Shown: positions 1 through 9,365, counted from the first letter of the stretch. The stretch: 64,000 nt of DNA from Oceanimonas marisflavi (GCF_003049725.1 NZ_QAGM01000007.1:62001-126000); one strand, 5' to 3'. Notes: generated by a model from the letters alone, not told the origin. Translations and numbers: made by a program.

Positions 1-1339
1 GGCCGGGATCGTTGGCACCGAATAGCTTGAAGGAATCACGCACCTGAACACCGCGGAATGCTTCGGCATAGCCGGCAAAAAGGTTCAGAGCCGGAATTAC
101 CTCATAGTTCAGCCCCACATTGGGACTAAAACCGCTGTCCTTGAATTCCTGCTGATCGTTATCGGTCAGCTCATAGCTGTCGTAGCGCAGGCCGGCGCTC
201 AGGGTCAGGGCATCGGTGACCCTGAGGTCGTCCTGAACATAAATACCCAGTACGCTGCCATCTTCCTCATTCTCACTGATGTTGCTGGCCGGGCCGGCAT
301 TGGAGGTATCCTTGCGATAGTCTACGCCATAGGTCAGTTCGTTACGGGTAAAGCGGCTGGTATTGCGCAGATCCAGGCCGATGCTTTGGGTTTCACCGAT
401 ATAGGGCTCTGCCTCCTCAGCCACCGTCAGATCAGACTGGGTATGGTAGAGAGTGGTTTCAATATTCACCAGCTCATCGGCGGGGTTCCACTCATGATTC
501 AGGGTAAGGGTCTGGCGCTCCAGCTCCATCGGGCGGAAATCATTCCAGCTACTCAAGGTCCACTGGGGGCGTTTGCTGGGAGTGCCTTCCTCGGTACGAC
601 TTTCATAGCTCAGGCGCAGTGTCTGATTGTCCGTAAGCTGTCCCACCACCTTGGCCAGGCCCACCTGCTGGCGACTGTCGGAGCCGGGAATATCATCACC
701 ATTACCGTCGTTCAGATTATCCTGGTCCTTGTGAATAAAGGACGCCATGGCACTCCAGTCGTCGGTGACCCGGCCATACAGGGTGGTGGAGGCTTTATAA
801 CCGTCGGCGTTACTGAAGTAACCGGCCTTAAGCAGGGCACCAAAGTCCTGGCCCGGGCGCAGCAGATCATCCGGATCCTTGGTTTCAAAACGCAGAGCGC
901 CGCCCAGGGCGCCGGCGCCGGAGGTGGCCTTGCCGGCGCCGGCTTGTACTTCCACCCGCTTGAGCAGCTCGGGCTCAATGGAGATGCGGCCATTGTGGTG
1001 AAACAACTGTCCCCCCTGCACCGCGCCGTCGATGCTGACGTTCTGCTTGGTGTCTTCAATACCACGGGTATACAGCTTCTGGGCAAAACTTGCCGAGCCA
1101 CCCACGGTTACATCGGGTTGCTGGCGGAACACGTCTTCCAGATCGTTGGCCTGGCGGCGATCCAGCTCTTCGGAATCGACCACGCTTACATTGCTGTCGA
1201 TGCGCGACTCAGTCACCACCACCTGATCCAGCTCGGTATAGGAGTTGCTGCCGGCCAGGGCCGGGCCGGCGCCGATGGCGGCCAGCACGGCCACGGCCAG
1301 GGTGGAGGGTCGGGTAAGCGGAGAAACGGGTTTAGCCAT
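1..1339 (-). CDS. TonB-dependent siderophore receptor (3' end beyond window)
   Basis: This is an outer-membrane receptor, probably for a ferric siderophore. About 446 N-terminal residues are visible: a signal peptide ending near GPALAG, a TonB-box/plug start (DQVVVTES), plug-domain signatures such as YTRGIED and VEVQAGAGKA, then the first barrel strands. The C-terminal barrel is cut off by the window start. An in-frame ATG at 1354 lies five codons upstream, but it almost abuts the Fur box, so the ATG at 1339 is preferred; neither has a good Shine-Dalgarno. It follows the petrobactin operon in the same orientation with its own Fur-type operator, so a ferric petrobactin receptor is the natural inference, but the ligand cannot be read from sequence. 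Confidence 0.9.
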   Translation of the reverse strand, partial: MAKPVSPLTRPSTLAVAVLAAIGAGPALAGSNSYTELDQVVVTESRIDSNVSVVDSEELDRRQANDLEDVFRQQPDVTVGGSASFAQKLYTRGIEDTKQNVSIDGAVQGGQLFHHNGRISIEPELLKRVEVQAGAGKATSGAGALGGALRFETKDPDDLLRPGQDFGALLKAGYFSNADGYKASTTLYGRVTDDWSAMASFIHKDQDNLNDGNGDDIPGSDSRQQVGLAKVVGQLTDNQTLRLSYESRTEEGTPSKRPQWTLSSWNDFRPMELERQTLTLNHEWNPADELVNIETTLYHTQSDLTVAEEAEPYIGETQSIGLDLRNTSRFTRNELTYGVDYRKDTSNAGPASNISENEEDGSVLGIYVQDDLRVTDALTLSAGLRYDSYELTDNDQQEFKDSGFSPNVGLNYEVIPALNLFAGYAEAFRGVQVRDSFKLFGANDPG

Positions 1340-1356
1340 TGAGAACAAATCCATTT

Positions 1357-1375
1357 AATGAGAACGATTTTTATT
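1357..1375. promoter_or_regulatory. Fur box of the TonB receptor gene
   Basis: The 19-bp segment AATGAGAACGATTTTTATT resembles the Fur 7-1-7 operator (TGAGAAC-G-ATTTTTA against TGATAAT-N-ATTATCA). It lies directly upstream of the receptor start, where iron-loaded Fur would block transcription. The right half is degenerate. Confidence 0.7.
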
Positions 1376-1449
1376 TGTGAATTTATTCTCGATATTCTCG
1401 GTGACCCGGTAAACCACTTTTACATTTGTTACATTCGGTAGCAGTTAAC

Positions 1450-1620
1450 GGCCTGTTGCACAGGCCCTGCCGGCTAAAGCGGCAGCTACAACGCAAGCTC
1501 CTTATTTCACAAACAGCTCGGGCTGTAGGCGCCGCTTCAGCTGGCGCAAATCTGCAGACGACTGTGTCTTCAAGGCCTGTTACACAGGCCCTGCCGGCTA
1601 AAGCGGCAGCTACAACAGGG
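1450..1620. repeat. Two copies of the dispersed intergenic repeat
   Basis: Two related units fill the gap between the receptor promoter and the response-regulator stop. The unit at 1450-1492 reads GGCCTGTTGCACAGGCC followed by a CTGCCGGCTAAAGCGGCAG hairpin. The longer unit at 1523-1620 adds a CGCCGCTTCAGCTGGCG hairpin in front. Very similar copies occur at 38554-38650 and 39991-40031, and the core appears in the 49.9-kb array. They are REP-like palindromes that may act as terminators or mRNA stabilisers. Confidence 0.8.
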
Positions 1621-1635
1621 CCATTGGTATTACCC

Positions 1636-2331
1636 TCAGGTGAAGCCATATCCCCGGCCGTGCACCGTCTTCAGCCGCTCCGGCGCCAGCCCCGCCTGCA
1701 CCAGCTTGCGCCGCACCCGGCTCAGGTGCATGTCCAGGCTGCGATCATCGGTGCTGAACGGCTTTTCCAGCACTTCACGATAAAGAAACGGCTTGTCCAG
1801 CACCCGCTCCCGGTGGGCCACCAGGGTCCACAACAGCCGGAACTGAATGGGCGTGAGCGCCACCGCCGCCTGCCCCACGCTCACCCGCATGTGCTGACGA
1901 TCCAAGCAGAGGCTGTCTACCCGCAGTAGCCGGGCCGGCTGTGCCGGCCCCGGTGAGTAGCGTCGCAGCAGCGCCTGAATGCGCAGCAGGCATTCCTCAA
2001 CATCGGCCGGCGCAGAGAGGGCGTCGTCGGCCCCCTGGCTCAGGGCGGCAATGCGCCCCGCCGCCGAGCCGCTCGCTTCAATCGCCAGCAGCGGGCGATC
2101 GCTCAGCTGACGGCACTGTTGCACCAGTGCCGGCCCCGCCTCCCCTGGTGGCAGGCACAACACCGCCAGTAACGGCAGCTGCCGCTCCAGCAGCGTCAGC
2201 GCCTCGGCGGCAGCGCAGCACAAAACGGTGTGCCCGGCCTGCTGCAGCTGCCGGCTCAGCGCCGCAGCAAACGCATTTTCTTCTGCCAGCACCAGAAGAA
2301 CAGTGTCGGTAACCACCGGATTGAACGACAT
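1636..2331 (-). CDS. OmpR-family response regulator with degenerate receiver
   Basis: This 231-residue protein has a receiver-like N-terminus (about 8-120) and a C-terminal winged-helix DNA-binding domain (about 130-231) with the typical ending RLKTVHGRGYGF. The position expected to hold the phosphorylated Asp is occupied by Cys in VLCLPPGE. It therefore looks like a pseudo-receiver that cannot be phosphorylated in the usual way. It starts at an ATG with a strong GGAGG 9 bp after asbF stops, so it is probably the last gene of the asb operon. No cognate kinase is adjacent. A role in regulating siderophore genes is an inference. Confidence 0.8.
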   Translation of the reverse strand: MSFNPVVTDTVLLVLAEENAFAAALSRQLQQAGHTVLCCAAAEALTLLERQLPLLAVLCLPPGEAGPALVQQCRQLSDRPLLAIEASGSAAGRIAALSQGADDALSAPADVEECLLRIQALLRRYSPGPAQPARLLRVDSLCLDRQHMRVSVGQAAVALTPIQFRLLWTLVAHRERVLDKPFLYREVLEKPFSTDDRSLDMHLSRVRRKLVQAGLAPERLKTVHGRGYGFT

Positions 2332-2340
2332 GCTCCCTCC

Positions 2341-3195
2341 TTATCCGGCGGCCAGCAGCTGCGGTGCCATGCCGGCCTCCCGGGCCAGTCCGGCAATGAT
2401 CCGGCGATCCCGGCGCAGCACCTCAAAACTGTCGTGACCAAACCACTCCAGCGAGGCCGACACTTCCGGATCCTGCTCGTCCAGCAGGGCCGCCAGAAAA
2501 TCCCGGTAGTCCAGCTCCCCTTCAAACAGCGGCACCATGCCCCGGCGCTCGCCGGCCGCCGCATACACATTGGCCGGGCTGAATACCGACAGCTGCTCAC
2601 GACTGTGCACATTCTTGAGGTGAAAATACCCCACATAAGGGCGCAGCTGGCGCAGCAGGGTCAGCGGATCATCGCCGCCTTCCCACACATGCAGGGTGTC
2701 GAAATTGAGCTTAAAGGCCGGGTGGTTCACTTCATCGAGCAAACGCAGGGTAGACGCGCCACAGTCCGCCAGGGTGCCCGGGTGAGTTTCCACCAGCAGC
2801 TCCAGGCCGTGATCCGCGGCCATCATGCTCTGCTCCCGCAAACAGGCCGCAATGGCGGCGCGCTGCGGCGCTGTGGTGTCGTGGCTGCCGCAACGACCCG
2901 CAAAGGTGCGAATGCGCTTCGCTCCCCAGTGCCGGGCCAGCGCGCACAGGCTCAGGGTCTGTTGCCGCATTTCCCGGCGCGGCCCCTCGGTGGGCAGATA
3001 ATCGCTGAGCATGGGCACCTCCAGGCCAAAGCCGGCCAGCCAGTCGCTATCGTAATGGGGCTGCCCCGCCAGGTTGCGGGCATGAGCACCCCACAGCTCA
3101 ATGCCCTGAAACTGGTTGGCCTGGGCCCAGATGGCCAGCTCCGCCAGCGACACCAGCTGGTGCCGAAAGCTGATGGTACAGAGTGCAATCTTCAT
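2341..3195 (-). CDS. asbF: 3-dehydroshikimate dehydratase, petrobactin biosynthesis (AsbF-like)
   Basis: This 284-residue TIM-barrel protein of the sugar phosphate isomerase/epimerase family begins MKIALCTISFRH. Metal-ligand segments typical of AsbF are visible (LVETHPGTLAD, NFDTLHVWEGGDD, YFHLKNVH, SLEWFGHDS). AsbF converts 3-dehydroshikimate to 3,4-dihydroxybenzoate, the catechol of petrobactin. Its ATG overlaps the upstream stop as ATGA, showing translational coupling with asbDE. The operon context with two NIS synthetases, an AMP ligase and an acyl carrier makes this assignment much firmer than family membership alone. Confidence 0.9.
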   Translation of the reverse strand: MKIALCTISFRHQLVSLAELAIWAQANQFQGIELWGAHARNLAGQPHYDSDWLAGFGLEVPMLSDYLPTEGPRREMRQQTLSLCALARHWGAKRIRTFAGRCGSHDTTAPQRAAIAACLREQSMMAADHGLELLVETHPGTLADCGASTLRLLDEVNHPAFKLNFDTLHVWEGGDDPLTLLRQLRPYVGYFHLKNVHSREQLSVFSPANVYAAAGERRGMVPLFEGELDYRDFLAALLDEQDPEVSASLEWFGHDSFEVLRRDRRIIAGLAREAGMAPQLLAAG

Positions 3196-4508
3196 GCTGC
3201 GCCCTCCATCACGTCGGCGTCACCGGCCGCCAGGCCATGGTGAGTGCACCAGTCGGCAAACACCGCCGCCAGTCCGCCCTTGAGCCGGAACTCGGTATCG
3301 TCCAGGGTATCCAGCTGTTGAGTAATGGCCGGCACCAGCGCCAGATCGCCGCTTTGCCCCAGCTTCATCAGCTGGTAATGCAGCGTTTTAAAGCCCTGGA
3401 TCAGGCTTTCTATCACTGTGCACCAGACCTCGAAATCGGCGTCGGCCAGCTTCAGCTCCCGCCAGAAAAAGGCAAAGGCGTGTTCATAGCCGTATTTGCG
3501 CACCGAGATCACCGGCAGCTCGCGCAGGGCATGGCTCAGATTGCCCAGCTGCACGCCGTCGGTGCCGTTCAGGTGGGCCTGCAGAATGCGCCGCACGCCC
3601 TCGGTCAGGGCGTTGCGCTCGGGCTGAAAGCAGGCGAGAAAGTAGTCCCGCACCCGCGCCGGTGGCGCCGGCCGGGCCGTGCTGCGGTCAAAGCGCCAGC
3701 CCCCGGCCACCGTGGGCTGATCCACCGCCTGCAATATGCGCGCCCTGGGCAGCTCGCCTTCCCAGCGGTAATCCGGATCCCGCATCATCCAGACTTCCGG
3801 GTCTTCGGTGGTTTCCAGCAACACATAGTGCGGAAAGGGGTTCTGGTTGAACTTGTTTTCCCGCTCCGGCAACTGGTAGAGATCGAGCATCACCATTACC
3901 GATCCGGTATCCGGCCGTTGCTCCACCAGCTCGCACAGGGTGGCGATATTCTCGGCCCGGGACGCGTCCGGCCGGTACCACTGCTGCAGCGGAATGCCGT
4001 ACAGGCGTTCAAACCAGTGGCGGAAGAAATCATGATTAATGGAAGGAGCGTGATAGCTCAGCACCCAGCCCGGCTCAATGGCGAAGTCCGCATCCCACAC
4101 CGAAAAATAATAGGGCCGGTGATCGATGCCCGCCTGCTTCAGCGCATCGCAGACACAGCTGACAAAACAGTGCACCTTGATATCGACATAATCCTCGCCG
4201 TGCACCCCTTCTCCCGCTTTATGCTCTGCGGTGGCCGGCAGCGGTGCCGGCTCAGGCTCACCGGCACTGCGCTCCAGAAAGGCGGCCAGGCCGGCCACCG
4301 TGCTGAAATCCTCCTGGCCCAGGGCCTGCTCGGGAATGGCAAAGCCCCAGTCCAGCTCCAGATGCAGCAACAGCTGCAGCATCTGTATCGAGTCCAGATA
4401 CAGGTCTTCATTCAGCCGGGCACCGGGCCCGAACCCGCTCAGATGAGGATGAGCCAGGGTATCGCGCAGCACCCGGTGAATGGCGTTGATGATTTGCTCC
4501 TGTTGCAT
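3192..4508 (-). CDS. asbDE: Fused acyl carrier protein and condensing enzyme (AsbD-AsbE)
   Basis: Residues 1-80 form an aryl/acyl carrier domain with the phosphopantetheine serine in LYLDSIQML. After a short Pro/Ala linker, residues about 100-438 match the AsbE/DUF6005-type protein (VHCFVSCVCDALKQAG, LSYHAPSINHDFF). In Bacillus petrobactin clusters AsbD and AsbE are separate: AsbD carries 3,4-dihydroxybenzoyl and AsbE transfers it to spermidine. Here the carrier is fused to its transferase, which would channel the activated aryl group. The start overlaps the asbC stop (TGATG), and the 3' end overlaps asbF. Confidence 0.85.
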   Translation of the reverse strand: MQQEQIINAIHRVLRDTLAHPHLSGFGPGARLNEDLYLDSIQMLQLLLHLELDWGFAIPEQALGQEDFSTVAGLAAFLERSAGEPEPAPLPATAEHKAGEGVHGEDYVDIKVHCFVSCVCDALKQAGIDHRPYYFSVWDADFAIEPGWVLSYHAPSINHDFFRHWFERLYGIPLQQWYRPDASRAENIATLCELVEQRPDTGSVMVMLDLYQLPERENKFNQNPFPHYVLLETTEDPEVWMMRDPDYRWEGELPRARILQAVDQPTVAGGWRFDRSTARPAPPARVRDYFLACFQPERNALTEGVRRILQAHLNGTDGVQLGNLSHALRELPVISVRKYGYEHAFAFFWRELKLADADFEVWCTVIESLIQGFKTLHYQLMKLGQSGDLALVPAITQQLDTLDDTEFRLKGGLAAVFADWCTHHGLAAGDADVMEGAA

Positions 4509-5782
4509 CAGGCCACCTCCCCGGCTATGAGGGTCAGCTCACCGGCGGCAAAGCGCGCCGCCACCTCCCGGCGGCTGATCTTGCCGTTGGCCTGACGCGC
4601 AATATCGTTTACCTGCACCATTTCCGCCGGGATCTGATAGGGCACCAGCCGGGCGCGGCACCAGTCCCGCAAGGCGTTCACCGCAACCGGGGCATCGGCG
4701 CTAAACAGCAGGCAGGCCCGCTCGCCGGAAAAGGGATCCGGCTTGCGCAGCACCACGGCGTCACGAATGCCGGCCATGGCCATCACCACGTCTTCCACCT
4801 CCTGGGGATAGAGGTTCAGCCCCGCCACATTGATGGTGTCATCACTTCGGGCCACAAACACCAGCATGCCGTCGGGACGCCGGTAGCCCAGATCCCGGGT
4901 GTGAATAACACCGTCTTCCCCCTCAAAGACCAGCTCGCCCGGCGCCTCGCCGGTGGGGGCATTGACCAGCGTCAGGTGCGGCAGCACAAAGCCGATATCG
5001 CTGGCGGAGGCCACCGCCGGGTTGATGGCAATGCAGCCGGCCTCGGAGCAACCGTATTGCTGAAACAGGTGCCCGGTTGCGGCCCTCAGGGTCTGAAACC
5101 AGGGGCCAGGCAGCACGGTGCCGGAGGTCATCACCCCATGCAGCCGCTCCCCGGCCGGCAGCAGCCGGCACAGGGTATTGAGCATGGCCGGTGAGGAATA
5201 GAGCAAATGCTGCGGTATGGCGCGCAGACGCCGAAGCAGGTATTTGGGGTTGAGATTGTCGATGATCACCGGCACCTGCCCCCGGCGCAGGGCCACCAGC
5301 AGACCGGCAATCAGGCCATAGGAGTGAGTGACCGGGCAGGCGATGACCGGCGTCATGGTCTCGGGCTCGCGAAAATGACTCACATAACTGCTCAGCTCCC
5401 GCTCTATGCTGGCCCAAGAGCGGGCAATGCACTTGGGCTCGCCGGTGGTGCCGGAGCTCATCTGCAGCAACTCGCCCCCCGGTGCCGCCGGGCGGCCCTG
5501 CTCCAGCGGTTCGGCATGCAGATCGTGATAAAACAGCCAGTGACAGCCGGCCCGCCGGGCCTGTCGCCGGGCCGCTTCCAGGGGCATGTCCGGGTGCAGC
5601 GGCAATACCGTGCTGCCGGCACTCTGCAGATAGAAAAACAGCGCCAGCCAGTCTGCGGTGGCCGGCAGGCACACCGCATAGCGATATTGCCGGCAGTCGG
5701 CCAGGGCCGGCAGGGCCGCAAACTCGCGGGCGGCGGCCTCAAAATGGGCCTGGTCATAAAATTGCTCGTTTACATACAACAT
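4508..5782 (-). CDS. asbC: 3,4-dihydroxybenzoate-AMP ligase (AsbC-like)
   Basis: This member of the ANL adenylate-forming family has the phosphate-binding loop LQMSSGTTGEPK, the adenine-binding region QQYGCSEAG, the hinge YRRPDGMLVFVARSDD and the C-terminal lysine in RQANGKISRREV. It would adenylate 3,4-dihydroxybenzoate and load it onto the AsbD carrier. The ATG at 5782 is chosen because it follows an AAGAGAG ribosome site and lies 5 bp after the asbB stop. A longer frame to 5815 would add 11 residues inside asbB. The length of 424 residues is compact for ANL enzymes but normal for AsbC. Confidence 0.88.
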   Translation of the reverse strand: MLYVNEQFYDQAHFEAAAREFAALPALADCRQYRYAVCLPATADWLALFFYLQSAGSTVLPLHPDMPLEAARRQARRAGCHWLFYHDLHAEPLEQGRPAAPGGELLQMSSGTTGEPKCIARSWASIERELSSYVSHFREPETMTPVIACPVTHSYGLIAGLLVALRRGQVPVIIDNLNPKYLLRRLRAIPQHLLYSSPAMLNTLCRLLPAGERLHGVMTSGTVLPGPWFQTLRAATGHLFQQYGCSEAGCIAINPAVASASDIGFVLPHLTLVNAPTGEAPGELVFEGEDGVIHTRDLGYRRPDGMLVFVARSDDTINVAGLNLYPQEVEDVVMAMAGIRDAVVLRKPDPFSGERACLLFSADAPVAVNALRDWCRARLVPYQIPAEMVQVNDIARQANGKISRREVAARFAAGELTLIAGEVA

Positions 5783-5787
5783 CGGGT

Positions 5788-7500
5788 TCAGCTCTCTTGA
5801 TGGGGTTCCGCACACAGGGGGTTGTCGATCAGGTGGTGATAGTCCACCCGGTTACCGGACAACTTGCGGGTCAACAGGGATTCGGTATAAAGCTGGCGGG
5901 CGTCGTGCCCGAGCCGGCGCTGGCGCGTCTGCAGCTGGTGCTCGCTGGCATAGGTTTCCAGCCGAAGCGCCAGCCGGGACCAGAACCGGTTTTCCGGCAG
6001 GCCGCAGTGGCTTTCAAGCAGGTTGGACACTTCGCTCAGGTTGAACACAAACAGAGTGTCCATCACCAGCTCGCGCAGCAGCTCCAGGGTTTCCATCCAG
6101 TAATACTGGTTGGGCGCGGCTTTGCGGTAGCAGGGATCCAGCGCCGGAAAGTCCGGCACCCGCTCCGGCTCGCGCAAAAAGGCGGGCACATATTCCACGC
6201 TCTCGTGAAAGTCGCGCAGCACCAGCCGCACCGGCCAGCCATTGCGGTGCACCAGCACCATGTTCTGGCCATGGGCTTCAAGCGCAATGCCGTGGGCCAC
6301 CAGCAGGTGCCAGACCGGCAGCACCACCACCTCGAACAAGCGGTCGAGCCAGGGCTCCAGACCGTGCCGGTCCAGCCAGTCGGCAATAAAGGGCCGGCCG
6401 TCCTGCTCCAGCATCATCAGCGCATTAAAGGGCACCGCCTGCTCCCCCGGCTGCAGCAAGGGCGTCAGGCTTTGACGCCAGATGGCGGCAAGCTGGCCCT
6501 CATCATCGGCGATCATGCCGGCATACTCGGCCAGCAGCGCCAGCGGATAACGGGTGCTGAACAAGGGATCGGACGCCACCACCCCGGTCAGCCAGTGGGA
6601 AATGGCCGGAGCGCTGCACACCGAATGGGGTGCCAGGGTGCGCAGCGAAGAGCTGTTCACCATGTTCATCGCCAGCTTGATATTGGCCTTGTGGGGGTGG
6701 TCTGCATTCAGCAGGGTGCGCACCGACTGGCTGGCCTGATAGTGATCGCCGGCCGCGCCGAGAAAAAGATAACGCCCCTGCTCCAGCCCGTCGGCCAGCC
6801 GGGCGTGGCGCTGCTGCCACTGCCAGGGATGCAGGGGCAGCAGGCCGTATTGCTGCCAGCTGCCACCCAGGCCATGCAGCCGGGTAGACAGCAGATCCCA
6901 GGCCTCGCCGCCCAGCTCGCTCAGCCAGAAAGCGGTGTCTTCCGCCGGCAGCGACTGGCGCAGACCGGAGCGCTCCACCGCCAGCCACACCAGCTGAAAG
7001 CGGGCCGCCGCCTCGGGGCCGTATTGCCGGTGATCCGTCTCGCTGAATCCGGTGCGCGCCTTGAAACAGGGGTGGTAAGGGTGCCCCTCGTCGAGGGCGG
7101 CCTCCAGCCCGGCAAAATCCAGCCCCCGGCGCGAGCGTGGCATGGCCAGCTGCTGCCGGTTCCAGCGGCACAGCCGTACCGTTTGCGCCAGCTCCATGGC
7201 CAGCTGCTCACGCACCCGGGGCAAGGCCGGCAGCGCCGCAACCAAGGGCGGCAACCCGGCCGGCTGCCAGCCCTGGCCGTTATTCTGCTGCAGGCTGCCG
7301 GCGGTGATCCGCACCCGGCCAAAGGCACCAATACGGGCCCGGCAACGGTAATGAATGTTGCGCAACCGCCAGTGCAGATAGTCGCCGTCATCCGTGCTTC
7401 GCCACTCGGCCGCCAGCAATTTTTCAAACAGCAGGGCTTCCACCAGCTGCCGCAACACCCGCTCTTCCGGCCGGCTGAGGCACTCTTCAGGCAACGGCAT
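5788..7500 (-). CDS. asbB: NIS siderophore synthetase (AsbB-like, IucA/IucC family)
   Basis: This 570-residue synthetase has the IucA/IucC signatures GHPYHPCFKARTGFS near residue 140, the LLPLHPWQWQQ segment and a C-terminal FhuF-like half containing ALEAHGQNMVLVHR and LRDFHESVEY. NIS synthetases adenylate citrate carboxylates and condense them with amines; in petrobactin synthesis AsbB completes the second spermidine arm. It overlaps the end of asbA by 14 bp. The AsbA/AsbB split rests on gene order and similarity, not on demonstrated substrate. Confidence 0.88.
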   Translation of the reverse strand: MPLPEECLSRPEERVLRQLVEALLFEKLLAAEWRSTDDGDYLHWRLRNIHYRCRARIGAFGRVRITAGSLQQNNGQGWQPAGLPPLVAALPALPRVREQLAMELAQTVRLCRWNRQQLAMPRSRRGLDFAGLEAALDEGHPYHPCFKARTGFSETDHRQYGPEAAARFQLVWLAVERSGLRQSLPAEDTAFWLSELGGEAWDLLSTRLHGLGGSWQQYGLLPLHPWQWQQRHARLADGLEQGRYLFLGAAGDHYQASQSVRTLLNADHPHKANIKLAMNMVNSSSLRTLAPHSVCSAPAISHWLTGVVASDPLFSTRYPLALLAEYAGMIADDEGQLAAIWRQSLTPLLQPGEQAVPFNALMMLEQDGRPFIADWLDRHGLEPWLDRLFEVVVLPVWHLLVAHGIALEAHGQNMVLVHRNGWPVRLVLRDFHESVEYVPAFLREPERVPDFPALDPCYRKAAPNQYYWMETLELLRELVMDTLFVFNLSEVSNLLESHCGLPENRFWSRLALRLETYASEHQLQTRQRRLGHDARQLYTESLLTRKLSGNRVDYHHLIDNPLCAEPHQES

Positions 7501-9283
7501 CGGTCACCTCCTGCCGCTGGCGCTGCCGCCATTGCCACAACGGATTGACCAGCTCGGTATAAATGGCCTGCTCGTTGTCGGCTTCCAGTTCGTCCACGTC
7601 ATACAGCCGGGTCAGCAGATTGCCCTTGGCCGGAATGGTGGATCTGTGCAGCAGGGAGCGGGCAAAGTCGCGGCCGGCGCCCTCAAGGGTGCTTGCCAGC
7701 CGCTCAAGACGGTGGTGCAGCATGGCCAGCAGCGCGGCCTCGCTGACCAGGCCGTCCTGCCCCATGCGGCTGATAATGGCGCAAACCTGATTAACGATCA
7801 GGTAATAGGCAAAGCGATCCTGGATCACCTCGTCCGGGTAATAGAGCGAGGCTATCTGCGCCGCCTCCGGGGCCAGCCGGTCGAGAGTGCCGCGATAGCG
7901 CTCAGACAGGTAATAGCCCTGATTGTCCCGGTAGTAGTAGGCGGCAGGATAGCCGCTGGCCACATCGAGCAGACTGTTCTGCTGGTGCGCCTCCAGGGCG
8001 ATGCCCTGCTCATCGTACAGGCGGAGCAGCGGCTCGAGGGCGCAATCCAGATAGCGCTCAAACCAGTGGCGGGCCACCGCTTCAGGCTCTTTTCCGTCAC
8101 GCCGGGCCACTTCCTTCAGCAGCGCCGCCAGCCGAGACGGCTCTCCCGGCAGGGGATCGGCGGTCAGCGCCGCTACGGTGCACACTCCCCGCTCTTCACC
8201 GCCGGTAAAGGGGTTGTCACGCAATATCACCTCAAACCCGCTTTCTTCCCGGCCGGGCAGATCCAGGGTGATGTAGGCGGGATCCTGGATCATGCGAAAG
8301 GCCGGATAACGGCGCAAAAAGCCGGTGCGCGACAGCAGGCGGTCCATCATGCCCCCCGCCTCCAGTTCGTGACGGCGGTTGCGGCGCAGCGAGTTGGTGA
8401 TCCGTACCGGAATGGAAAACTTGACCATCCAGGGCAGATCCGGGTGATACAGGGTGCGGACCGACGAGGTAGCGGTAAACTCGGGGCCGGCCGGCCCCAG
8501 ATAACACAGCCTGCCATCGGCAAGCAGGGCATTCACCGCCGGATCCAGCAGCAGGGCCTGAGCCTGCAGCGGGTGCATGGGCAGCAGCAGCTTGCCGTCC
8601 GTGCGCGCCAGCCTGTGAGCATCGTTACCGAGCAGTGCCGTCACCATGGCCGGGGCCTGTTCCGGCCGGGACGAGCCGTGCCGCACCAGGCCGGTCTCGG
8701 CGGCGAAATAATGCAGGGCAAAACGGCCGCCAAGCTCGGGGGCATAGGCGGTTTGCTGCCAGTCGGTCATGCCCTGGCGGCTCTTGGGCGTGGGATGCAG
8801 CCAGTGGCCGAACAGCACCGCCTGCTCGGCGGTAATAAAGGTGTTCATTTCCCGGTGCCGGCGCCGCGCTTCCACATAGGCGGTCATCAGCCGGTAGCTG
8901 TCGGTAAGGCGGTGCAGCAGCTCCAGCTCCCGCTCCCGCAGCTGCTCGGCATTGCCCCGGCAGAACACCCGGTAAATTTCATGCACCAGCATCAGCACGG
9001 CGGTGAACGGCTCCACCGGTTGCCAGCCATCGTTCAGGTGCCGGCACAACCAGAGCCGGCCAAACACATGGCAGCCGGTGAGCGAACGATAGTTCAGCTC
9101 GGCCCGCAGCACCGCCTGCTGACTGGTCAGGGGCAGCTCAATGGCCGGGGTGGTTGCCGGCTGGCCATTATTCGAGCCAACGACATGAATGCAGTCGATC
9201 CCCGGCTCGACTTCACGCAGATAACAGTTGAGAAAGGCTCTCAGGGTAGCCTGTTCGGCGATATACCGTGATGATGTGGTCAT
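7487..9283 (-). CDS. asbA: NIS siderophore synthetase (AsbA-like, IucA/IucC family)
   Basis: This first gene of the petrobactin-type operon encodes 598 residues. IucA/IucC features include GHWLHPTPKSRQGM, LLPMHPLQAQALL, TSSVRTLYHPDLPWMVKFS and ALEAHQQNSLLDV. AsbA catalyses the first condensation of citrate with spermidine. The ATG at 9283 has AAGG and AAAGG sequences just upstream. The gene is divergent from the MATE exporter with about 140 bp between starts, and that gap contains a near-consensus Fur box able to control both directions. Confidence 0.88.
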   Translation of the reverse strand: MTTSSRYIAEQATLRAFLNCYLREVEPGIDCIHVVGSNNGQPATTPAIELPLTSQQAVLRAELNYRSLTGCHVFGRLWLCRHLNDGWQPVEPFTAVLMLVHEIYRVFCRGNAEQLRERELELLHRLTDSYRLMTAYVEARRRHREMNTFITAEQAVLFGHWLHPTPKSRQGMTDWQQTAYAPELGGRFALHYFAAETGLVRHGSSRPEQAPAMVTALLGNDAHRLARTDGKLLLPMHPLQAQALLLDPAVNALLADGRLCYLGPAGPEFTATSSVRTLYHPDLPWMVKFSIPVRITNSLRRNRRHELEAGGMMDRLLSRTGFLRRYPAFRMIQDPAYITLDLPGREESGFEVILRDNPFTGGEERGVCTVAALTADPLPGEPSRLAALLKEVARRDGKEPEAVARHWFERYLDCALEPLLRLYDEQGIALEAHQQNSLLDVASGYPAAYYYRDNQGYYLSERYRGTLDRLAPEAAQIASLYYPDEVIQDRFAYYLIVNQVCAIISRMGQDGLVSEAALLAMLHHRLERLASTLEGAGRDFARSLLHRSTIPAKGNLLTRLYDVDELEADNEQAIYTELVNPLWQWRQRQRQEVTDAVA

Positions 9284-9365
9284 CCTTTAACCTTGCTGTC
9301 TAGGGTCGATTTCATGCTTTTGTTTGGCATGCGCAGGAAGTAAAGTATCAGTGATTGTTAATTTG

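Noticed and set aside
386-1342. 318-residue plus-strand ORF
   Set aside because: It is the antisense of the TonB-dependent receptor, which has a signal peptide, plug motifs and a Fur box on the minus strand.
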